Part shown: one piece after another, positions 1-5,520 of the stretch | Numbering within the stretch: position 1 is the first letter of the stretch | Layout: every line of letters starts with the position of its first letter | DNA from: Oscillospiraceae bacterium | GTDB taxonomy: Bacteria > Bacillota > Clostridia > UBA1381 | DNA: 6,207 nt | Assembly: GCA_020860985.1 (NCBI GenBank) | Contig: JAJBTG010000148.1 | Location: 1 to 6,207, forward strand | Reading direction: 5' to 3' | Notes under the pieces: generated by a model | The model's database searches: none | The model's input: only the letters and a program-made list of their open reading frames with translations | Told to the model about the DNA's origin: nothing | Position numbers and translations under genes: made by a program

Positions 1-30
1 TTTCCCCATCATATTTTAAAATTATCGGTA

Positions 31-63
31 ATTTCATATCACACGCCACTTGGGGGGCGCTAA
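31..63 (-). repeat. Decayed terminal (trailer-end) CRISPR repeat
   Basis: This copy aligns without gaps to the consensus repeat but differs at six of 33 positions (37, 38, 48, 52, 61 and 63). In crRNA orientation the stem keeps most of its pairs but gains a mismatch near the loop and another at the stem base. Decay at the end far from the leader is usual, because that repeat is the oldest and is not renewed by spacer acquisition. It fixes the array polarity. The 30 bases to its left (1-30) show no further repeat and no gene. Confidence 0.9.
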
Positions 64-701
64 TAAACATATACAAACGGATCCGCCGCAAAACCGATTT
101 CAACTCACACGCCCCTTGCGGGGCGCGACCGTACCCATTAAAGTCTTAAAGATTGCCATGTTACATTTCAACTCACACGCCCCTTGCGGGGCGCGACCCG
201 AATCCATAGCTACTATATATCTGCCGCATGATTTCAACTCACACGCCCCTTGCGGGGCGCGACGCAATTTGCACAAAAGAATTTACATTTATCGGGAATT
301 TCAACTCACACGCCCCTTGCGGGGCGCGACGCGCACATTTTCAGTCTCCTCTCTCGCGTCCGACACGATTTCAACTCACACGCCCCTTGCGGGGCACGAC
401 AAATTCAATGTCGGGCGGAAAAATTGACGACAAAATTTCAACTCACACGCCCCTTGCGGGGCGCGACTAGCGGCGTTAATGAAACCGTGGACGCGGCAAT
501 GATTTCAACTCACACGCCCCTTGCGGGGCGCGACAACACATAGTGACGGTGTATTGCCAAATGACTTAATTTCAACTCACACGCCCCTTGCGGGGCGCGA
601 CGTGTTGATACGGAAGAATATCCTAAATATGAAAATTTCAACTCACACGCCCCTTGCGGGGCGCGACCATTTAAAATAATCATTATTCGCCGCAAGGCAA
701 C

Positions 702-734
702 ATTTCAACTCACACGCCCCTTGCGGGGCGTGAC
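702..734 (-). repeat. Leader-proximal CRISPR repeat with a private stem substitution
   Basis: This is the first repeat in transcription order and the template that the Cas1-Cas2 integrase would duplicate. It differs from the consensus only at position 731 (plus-strand c to t), so the minus-strand repeat begins GTCAC instead of GTCGC. In the repeat RNA this turns the G4-U21 wobble into an A-U pair, keeping the 8-bp stem. The substitution is in no other repeat. Confidence 0.9.
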
Positions 735-742
735 CCTACAAA

Positions 743-754
743 TTGTATATACAA
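743..754. repeat. 12-bp perfect palindrome beside the first repeat
   Basis: TTGTATATACAA is self-complementary over 12 bases, and only nine bases (734 to 743) separate it from the leader-repeat junction. The leader part next to the junction often contributes to recognition by the adaptation complex, so it may be an integration-guiding site. That role is inferred from position only. Confidence 0.45.
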
Positions 755-787
755 CCTATAGAGCGCACCACATATTGGGGCGGACAT

Positions 788-805
788 ATTACAATATAAT
801 GTAAT
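788..805. repeat. Small inverted repeat in the leader overlapping the candidate -10
   Basis: Arms ATTACA (788-793) and TGTAAT (800-805) are perfect inverted complements around six bases. The repeat spans the candidate -10 hexamer, so it could be an operator-like site or just a product of AT-rich sequence. No binding protein can be named. Confidence 0.4.
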
Positions 806-821
806 TTATACTTTTTTTAAA
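793..821 (-). promoter_or_regulatory. Candidate sigma-70-type promoter for the CRISPR array
   Basis: On the minus strand a -35-like TTTAAA (821-816) and a -10-like TATATT (798-793) are 17 bases apart. They match the consensus at 4/6 and 5/6 positions. Transcription would start near 786, about 50 bases before the first repeat. The stretch is AT-rich, so a chance match is possible, but position and spacing suit a pre-crRNA promoter. Confidence 0.42.
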
Positions 822-831
822 CAAAATTCCG

Positions 832-872
832 GGCGAACCTATCCGCTGATTTGATATTACCGAAGGTTCGCC
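832..872 (-). terminator. Inverted repeat after cas2, possible terminator of the cas operon
   Basis: On the minus strand GGCGAACCT (872-864) and AGGTTCGCC (840-832) form a perfect 9-bp stem, beginning 22 bases after the cas2 stop codon. Four bases later comes a T-rich run, ATTTTGTTT. The 23-base loop is long and the T run is broken by a G, so this is weaker than a standard intrinsic terminator. It could instead be a leader structure or protein-binding repeat. Confidence 0.35.
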
Positions 873-894
873 GCAGAATGAGAGATTGCTATCA

Positions 895-1185
895 TCATAA
901 TATAATTATTCCCTCGGGATCATATGTCGGCTTTGCGCCGATATGCTCCACTCTGCGTTTCCAATTATTCCCTAAGTAATAAATTCTGAGGCTGTCGGTA
1001 TCCGTATCAATAACCTTTTCCAGCTCATTTTTCAGCTTTAAAAACGAGGAATAATCAACATCCACCTCAAACACTGAATTTTGCACGCGCTGTCCGTAAT
1101 TTTGGCACAGCTTGGCTATTTTTCTCAGCCGCCTTTTCCCTCCCGCGTCAATCGTAGACACATCATAGCTGACAATACTCATCAT
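895..1185 (-). CDS. cas2: Cas2, CRISPR adaptation protein (type I-C)
   Basis: Cas2 is the small ferredoxin-fold partner of Cas1; its dimer bridges two Cas1 dimers and holds the prespacer during integration. At 96 residues it has the normal length for I-C. The family start is clear: beta-strand SIVSYDV with the conserved Asp at residue 8, RVQNSVFE at 33-40, and the type I-C C-terminal signature NWKRRVEHIGAKPTYDPEG. Two ATG codons are adjacent; the first (1185-1183) aligns best with the family start. No strong Shine-Dalgarno precedes it (only a GGATGGTG-like stretch), and the cas1 stop is 15 bases upstream, so translation is probably coupled to cas1. It is in the same frame as cas1. It ends with TGA and is the last protein gene before the leader. 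Confidence 0.97.
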   Translation of the reverse strand: MMSIVSYDVSTIDAGGKRRLRKIAKLCQNYGQRVQNSVFEVDVDYSSFLKLKNELEKVIDTDTDSLRIYYLGNNWKRRVEHIGAKPTYDPEGIIIL

Positions 1186-1200
1186 AATAACATCACCATC

Positions 1201-2220
1201 CTATATTAAATAGCACGGATACTCATCAATTTCACCGCGGATATACTTTGTCATAAGCATACTTTGAACATATGGAAGTAAACCCAACTGTATTTTCTGT
1301 TTCAAATACGGATGCTTTATTTCGGAGCGCTTTTTTTCCTGCCATCTTGCCAAAAGCTTCTTTTTACCGTCATCATTAAGCATGACAGCGCCGCTGACCT
1401 GCACATCAAAATCCTCCGCTTGCACGATTTTCAGATTTATCATAGTCAATACAAATCTTTCGACTATACACCTAAATTCCTCAACCATATCGCACGCCAG
1501 GGATTCCCGTCCCGGGCGCAAAGCGTGATAAAATCCCATATAGCTGTCAAGTCCCACGCTCTCAAGCGCCGACGCGCAGTCCGCCGTAACAATCGCATAC
1601 ATAAACGACAGCAAAACATTTGTCCTGTCCAAAGGCGGACGCTTTGTGCGCATTGAGAGGTGAAAGTCATCTTTTTGCTGCAAAATAAGGCTGTTAAAAA
1701 TACCGAAATACGCCTTGGCGCAATTCCCCTCTATACCCATGATAACATCATAATCCTCGGTCATAAAAACCTTTTCTATATCCGCGTTGAGCCGCGCCGC
1801 ACAATCGGAAAGACACCCGTCGATATCCGCCTCCGGATAATCCTTTAAGGTTCTTTTAATAACCGAGCGCGTATTTGCAAGCTTTGCCGCGACTGTGTTT
1901 TGTCTTAGCAGATCGGGCGGATTCGCGAACAGCTCATACTGCTTCTTTCTCAGAAATACATTGCCGCGTGATTTGCCGCTTACCCTCGCCAAAAAGCGTC
2001 CGTTGGGTGAAATAAAATTTATAGGTATTCCGTATTCCGCGCACTTTCCCATAAGCGCCGGTGAGCAGCCCAAATAGCTGAAACAAAATATGCTTTCTAT
2101 ATTAAGAAACGGAATATGCAGTTTTATATCGCCGTCCGACTTGCATACAATATTTTCGCCGTCCAATGTAAGATAAATGCTTTCATCGGTTATGTACAAT
2201 GAATTCAGCAATTTTCGCAT
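1201..2220 (-). CDS. cas1: Cas1, CRISPR integrase (type I-C)
   Basis: Cas1 is the metal-dependent integrase that joins prespacers to the leader-proximal repeat in complex with Cas2. The 339-residue length is normal. The N-terminal beta domain (MRKLLNSLYITDESIYLTLDG onward) is followed by the helical catalytic domain. The likely metal ligands are visible: Glu164 in GIEGNCAKAYF, His232 in GFYHALRPGR, and an acidic residue in ACDMVEEFR (Asp244 or Glu247). PLDRTNVLLSFMYA at 196-209 is another family hallmark. The ATG overlaps the cas4 stop by one base (TAATG), with AGAGGG nine bases upstream. The stop is TAG; it and five further sense codons (Asp-Gly-Asp-Val-Ile) lead in frame into the cas2 ATG. 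All catalytic residues are intact, so it looks functional. Confidence 0.97.
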   Translation of the reverse strand: MRKLLNSLYITDESIYLTLDGENIVCKSDGDIKLHIPFLNIESIFCFSYLGCSPALMGKCAEYGIPINFISPNGRFLARVSGKSRGNVFLRKKQYELFANPPDLLRQNTVAAKLANTRSVIKRTLKDYPEADIDGCLSDCAARLNADIEKVFMTEDYDVIMGIEGNCAKAYFGIFNSLILQQKDDFHLSMRTKRPPLDRTNVLLSFMYAIVTADCASALESVGLDSYMGFYHALRPGRESLACDMVEEFRCIVERFVLTMINLKIVQAEDFDVQVSGAVMLNDDGKKKLLARWQEKKRSEIKHPYLKQKIQLGLLPYVQSMLMTKYIRGEIDEYPCYLI

Positions 2221-2870
2221 TACTCCTCACCCTCTTTCATAACAAGCCGCCTTACGCTGTAGCCGGCGCGCTTCGGCATACATTTATCGCTCAATGAACA
2301 CCCGCTGCACTTCTGAGCCTTTTCCCTCGGCGGAATAATATTATTGTCGTTTATATAATTTATCCCTGAAATAACTTCTTTAAGCAGCGAATTATACGCG
2401 TCATATTCCGTATCAAACGGGAGCTTCACCCGCTTTTTGGTGTCGGCATAATAAATGTACGCCTCACTGTTGCAGCCCCATACAAAATCGGCGCACAGCT
2501 TTTGGGCAAAAACTTGGATGGCGTCGGTTTTTCTTATTGCTCCGTCCTTAGGCTGCGTCGGCTTATATTCAACGATTCTTACATTATAGCAGCCGTCAAG
2601 CTGTTTCACAAAAACGCCGTTTTTGCTTTTCTCAAATTCGATGCAGTCGGTTATGCCGTAAATATCCAAATCATCATTATACACCGCGACCGAGCTTAAC
2701 ACGACCTTAGATTTTGTCCTAAACTCGTGAGTGCCGTCGTGTACCCTTTCGTGCATGATATTCGCCTTTACGACAAAGGCGTTTTCCGCCCAATCACGGT
2801 TTATTTTAAGCAGAGCAAATCTTCTGGGACAATACAGATAATGCTGAATATCGCGTATATTTATGCTCAT
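2220..2870 (-). CDS. cas4: Cas4, RecB-like nuclease for PAM-selected spacer acquisition
   Basis: Cas4 trims prespacer 3' ends and selects for a PAM together with Cas1-Cas2; in I-C systems it is a separate protein, as here. The 216-residue protein shows the whole family layout: a first cysteine in YCPRR (Cys14), a His in MHERVH (40 or 44), Asp75 in ITDCIEF, Glu101 and Lys103 in the EYK motif, Gln119 in the QxxxxxK region, and C-terminal Cys188, Cys191 and Cys197. The four cysteines should hold a 4Fe-4S cluster; the His, Asp, Glu and Lys form the PD-(D/E)XK nuclease site. The ATG overlaps the cas7c stop in ATGA. No good Shine-Dalgarno lies close (a GGAGGG is 21 bases upstream), so translation is probably coupled to cas7c. 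Confidence 0.96.
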   Translation of the reverse strand: MSINIRDIQHYLYCPRRFALLKINRDWAENAFVVKANIMHERVHDGTHEFRTKSKVVLSSVAVYNDDLDIYGITDCIEFEKSKNGVFVKQLDGCYNVRIVEYKPTQPKDGAIRKTDAIQVFAQKLCADFVWGCNSEAYIYYADTKKRVKLPFDTEYDAYNSLLKEVISGINYINDNNIIPPREKAQKCSGCSLSDKCMPKRAGYSVRRLVMKEGEE

Positions 2871-3730
2871 AGCATTTCAATTAAATCCACGCCCTCCGGC
2901 ATATTATTGTCGGCTGAAATTTCATAATCGTCAAAGCTTCTCGGACTTTCAACGCCCTCCTTTTTATTTATCTTGATTTTTTCGAACAGCTTATGCGCCG
3001 GAGCATTGCCGAGCAGATTGTCATGCTTGAACACATAGAGCTTTCTCATGCACATTTTTCCGCGCGCCGCGCTTCTGTCATTCTCAAACATATTAATAAT
3101 CGCCGTCCAAAGCAGCTCAAGGTCCTCCTCGGAAAAGCCGGTGCTCTTCTGTGCGAGCATTGCGGAAACATATCCCTCAACCTTATACAAGCCGTAAGGT
3201 ATGATTGATTTCCTGCCGATTTCGGTTTCGCCCGTTTCCATTCTTTCCTCAGTGGTTCTTGCCATACGCGTTATTGCGACATCCTGTACATATACCGGAT
3301 CGACACTCCTTGCAAAATTAATCTGCACCGGTCCGCGCACTATTCCGCACGGGTCGTCTCCGGTGCTCATTACCGCACCAAATGTCCTAACATCGTAATA
3401 ATTTTCGCACATATATTCCCGCGCCTGCTTAACATCGTCGGCATTCTTTCCTTTTTGCTTGTGCTTAAGTCCGCACGCGTCATACGCTTCGCTGAATTTT
3501 GTGTTAAGCGACTTGTCCGGCTTAATCAATATATTGTAATTGGGACAGCCCTCCTTATAAAGCTGGACAAAATTCCTTATTTTTCTTTTCAAACACACAT
3601 CGGTAATTATACCGAAGGATGTTTCGGGATCCACTCTGGGCATTTTGTCTGCGTCGGGGTCGCCGTTCGGGTTGCCGTTTTCCACATCAAAAATCGCCGT
3701 AAATTCATACCTGTTCTTTATCGCTTCCAT
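2867..3730 (-). CDS. cas7: Cas7c (Csd2), Cascade backbone subunit
   Basis: Cas7c is the RAMP-fold protein that polymerises along the crRNA spacer to form the type I-C Cascade backbone. At 287 residues it is full length. Diagnostic stretches are FDVENGNPNGDPDADKMPR (14-32), the basic KRKIRN (48-53), YDVRTFGAVMSTG (112-124) and RGPVQINFARSVDPV (132-146), with ITRMA following. The ATG overlaps the cas8c stop by one base (TAATG). A strong Shine-Dalgarno AAGGAGG (3747-3741) sits 10 bases upstream, stronger than for most genes here. That fits a subunit needed in several copies per complex. It ends in TGA inside the ATGA that starts cas4. Confidence 0.97.
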   Translation of the reverse strand: MEAIKNRYEFTAIFDVENGNPNGDPDADKMPRVDPETSFGIITDVCLKRKIRNFVQLYKEGCPNYNILIKPDKSLNTKFSEAYDACGLKHKQKGKNADDVKQAREYMCENYYDVRTFGAVMSTGDDPCGIVRGPVQINFARSVDPVYVQDVAITRMARTTEERMETGETEIGRKSIIPYGLYKVEGYVSAMLAQKSTGFSEEDLELLWTAIINMFENDRSAARGKMCMRKLYVFKHDNLLGNAPAHKLFEKIKINKKEGVESPRSFDDYEISADNNMPEGVDLIEML

Positions 3731-4116
3731 TATTCTTTTTCCTCCTTAGAAATTTTATTTTCATTCTTCTTAAAATAATTCTGATATTGATGATAATAGC
3801 CTATTATAAACTTTCCCTGCTCGTTAAGCGAAAGAGTTGACGGGAACGAGCCGCCCAATTTGTCAAGTATTTCACCGATAATTTTATTGTTCGACACGGC
3901 GTAGTCATCGTTTTTCAGATGATACTGCGCGAGCGTCATAAGCCGCGGGAATACCACACAGGGTTTCGCGCACGCCGACGCGAAAAACGAATCCTTAATC
4001 GTTCTTTTTAATTTTATCTTTTTCGATGTAATCGCATTTATTTGAATTTTCTCAAGCACGGCGAACAAGCGTCCGCACAAATATGCTTGATTGGTATTGC
4101 CGGTGTCAAGTGCCAT
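3730..4116 (-). CDS. cas11c: Cas11c small subunit from an internal start within cas8c
   Basis: Type I-C loci have no separate small-subunit gene. It is established for this subtype that Cas11c is translated from an internal start in cas8c and joins Cascade in several copies, contacting target DNA. Here the ATG at 4116-4114 (Met469 of Cas8c, in MALDTGNTNQAYLCGRLFAV) has a strong GGAGGA just upstream, with eight bases between GGAGG and the ATG. The product would be 128 residues and mostly helical, close to the expected size, and shares the cas8c stop. Start position and ribosome binding site are seen directly; expression is inferred from the family. Confidence 0.8.
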   Translation of the reverse strand: MALDTGNTNQAYLCGRLFAVLEKIQINAITSKKIKLKRTIKDSFFASACAKPCVVFPRLMTLAQYHLKNDDYAVSNNKIIGEILDKLGGSFPSTLSLNEQGKFIIGYYHQYQNYFKKNENKISKEEKE

Positions 4117-5520
4117 AGTTATTTCCTCCGTTCCTTTGTACAATCTTGATTTTCTGTTTATACATCCCTTTATTATTCCTGCCCTTGCATAATTCACCGC
4201 CTTGTCCGTTTTTACCCGCCTTACCGCCGTTTCCAGCAGCTGCTCCGGGTATTTTCCGCCGTTAAGAACAGCCGAAAACAACGATGCCATAAGCGGCGGC
4301 GGTGTTTTTTCATTTTTGCTTTTTGGTGATTTCAGCTCGCTGAAAATTCTCCACAACGGGAGCTGCCCTTTTGAGCCTTCAATGCGCATATCAAGCTGAT
4401 GTAAGACCACATTATTAAACATCGCGCCGAATTTACCGCGGTACAAAAACTTTTGAGCTATCCTTGAATTATTCGGAGTAAGTCCCGCTATGTAAAACAT
4501 TGTGTTCTCATCAATGTCGAGCGAAGATAAGTCCATACTTCTGCCTTTTTCAAGCTCTTGAAAGGCGCTGTTTAAAATAGCGTCAAGCTCCTCCGCTTTT
4601 ACGGAGGACTCGTTTCCGAACATGGCTTGAAACATATCGGTTTCTCTTGAATCGTCCTTTGTCATTGCGAAAAATACAATCGTCATATCGTCCAAATACA
4701 TTTTGTGATGTCTGTCGGATATAAGAATATTCAGCGCCTCCGTGTACCGTTTCATTGCTCGGTATGATATTCCGCTGTTATATGATTGACTTTTGCCGTA
4801 CGATTCCTCTGCCGCGCTGTTAAAGCACACCAAAAGTCCGCCTGCCGCCTGCCCGCCGAGAACTCCTTTAATCTTGCCGTGAATCCTTGCGGCGGGTAAT
4901 TTCTCGCCCAAAACCGGACACAAATATTCGTCGCCGTCCGGCTCGTTTCTTTCACTCATTACGCGGCGCATTATATCGCTGTCCGGGGTATTGAGCGGAT
5001 TTTCCGGGTGTCCGTCCGGAGCAAAGCAAAAATACGCGCCGCCATAATTTTTGCCCAGCTTTAAAAGATGCTCATTCTCCGTTTCGTTTTCCGGATTCCA
5101 ATTTTCTATAAATCTCCTATATCTTTTGACAGTCTCGCCGGACATTCCCTCAATATATTCAAGATTTCCCTTTACAAAACATTCATGGGATTTTCTTGCT
5201 TTTGAGTCATCGGCTGTAAACGTGCCTGTTCCTTTATCGTAATTAAGTCCGAAAATATACAACGGTCTATGCTCTATAATATTAAAATCTATTCCCGGCT
5301 TTTGCGTTCTTTCGGGAAGGAGCATATCGACCGGATTATACTGAACCTTGCCCTTTTTATCGGGTTCGCCCGCCTCTCTTATATCTATAATATCGCTTAT
5401 ACTTCCGTCGGGCGCAAGCATAATCATATGACTGATTTTCTGGTAAGAGCAGCCCTCGGGACAAACCTTTCCCGCCTCCGCCAAGCAGTCATAATATTCA
5501 TTCAAAGCGCTTATCAGCAC
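3730..5520 (-). CDS. cas8c: Cas8c (Csd1), Cascade large subunit
   Basis: Cas8c is the large Cascade subunit that recognises the PAM and helps open the target. The 596-residue length is normal. The start (MLISALNEYYDCL) is the usual family N-terminus. Recognisable stretches are KARKSHECF (107-115), GGAYFCFAPDG (160-170), HGKIKGV (214-220) and FNSAAEESYGKSQSYN (233-248), with a helical C-terminal third. The start codon is GTG, chosen because it matches the family start and has GGGAGG seven bases upstream. It overlaps the cas5c stop by seven bases. The C-terminal part (residue 469 on) also carries its own Shine-Dalgarno and ATG for a separate Cas11c. No frameshift or in-frame stop is seen. Confidence 0.97.
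   Translation of the reverse strand: MLISALNEYYDCLAEAGKVCPEGCSYQKISHMIMLAPDGSISDIIDIREAGEPDKKGKVQYNPVDMLLPERTQKPGIDFNIIEHRPLYIFGLNYDKGTGTFTADDSKARKSHECFVKGNLEYIEGMSGETVKRYRRFIENWNPENETENEHLLKLGKNYGGAYFCFAPDGHPENPLNTPDSDIMRRVMSERNEPDGDEYLCPVLGEKLPAARIHGKIKGVLGGQAAGGLLVCFNSAAEESYGKSQSYNSGISYRAMKRYTEALNILISDRHHKMYLDDMTIVFFAMTKDDSRETDMFQAMFGNESSVKAEELDAILNSAFQELEKGRSMDLSSLDIDENTMFYIAGLTPNNSRIAQKFLYRGKFGAMFNNVVLHQLDMRIEGSKGQLPLWRIFSELKSPKSKNEKTPPPLMASLFSAVLNGGKYPEQLLETAVRRVKTDKAVNYARAGIIKGCINRKSRLYKGTEEITMALDTGNTNQAYLCGRLFAVLEKIQINAITSKKIKLKRTIKDSFFASACAKPCVVFPRLMTLAQYHLKNDDYAVSNNKIIGEILDKLGGSFPSTLSLNEQGKFIIGYYHQYQNYFKKNENKISKEEKE
4124..4129 (-). promoter_or_regulatory. Internal Shine-Dalgarno for Cas11c
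   Basis: Minus-strand GGAGGA lies inside the cas8c coding sequence, in codons for Thr-Glu-Glu. The spacing of eight bases from GGAGG to the ATG is ideal. It decides the Cas11c start. Confidence 0.8.

Larger units (their letters stand above)
31..734 (-). CRISPR. Type I-C CRISPR array, 10 intact repeats plus 1 decayed terminal repeat, 10 spacers
   Basis: Intact 33-bp repeats lie at 97-129, 165-197, 231-263, 298-330, 368-400, 435-467, 502-534, 569-601, 635-667 and 702-734, with a decayed copy at 31-63. Spacers lie at 64-96, 130-164, 198-230, 264-297, 331-367, 401-434, 468-501, 535-568, 602-634 and 668-701 (33, 35, 33, 34, 37, 34, 34, 34, 33, 34 bp). Read on the minus strand, the repeat starts GTCGCGCCCC and ends TGAGTTGAAAT, the typical I-C form. 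Its arms CGCGCCCC and GGGGCGTG pair as an 8-bp stem (one G-U wobble) around a GCAA loop. Cutting at the stem base, as known for Cas5c/Cas5d, would leave an 11-nt handle TGAGTTGAAAT. The ATTGAAAT-like 3' end, the decayed left repeat and the cas2-side leader all support minus-strand transcription, newest spacer at the right. Eight repeats are identical; those at 368 and 702 each carry one substitution. Confidence 0.99.
735..894 (-). promoter_or_regulatory. CRISPR leader between cas2 and the array
   Basis: This 160-bp, mostly AT-rich, non-coding stretch joins the cas2 stop to the first repeat on the minus strand. It is where a leader must lie given the array polarity. Reading toward the array it holds a 9-bp inverted repeat (832-872), an A-tract (812-818), a candidate promoter (793-821), a small inverted repeat (788-805) and a 12-bp palindrome (743-754) nine bases from the first repeat. 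Leaders drive pre-crRNA transcription and direct integration to the first repeat; which of these elements does so here is inferred. No open reading frame worth calling is present. Confidence 0.85.

Noticed and set aside
50..695. Several open reading frames of 61-125 codons across the array, with repeating peptides such as FQLTRPLRGAT and ISTHTPLAGRD.
   Set aside because: They are translations of the CRISPR repeats in different frames. Peptides of this kind are a known annotation artefact; none has a ribosome binding site or non-repeat domain.
1464..1670. A 68-codon minus-strand frame overlapping cas1.
   Set aside because: It is a shifted frame of the catalytic region of cas1, with no domain of its own.
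4752..4955. A 67-codon minus-strand frame overlapping cas8c.
   Set aside because: It is a shifted frame inside a conserved part of cas8c, with composition typical of a shadow.
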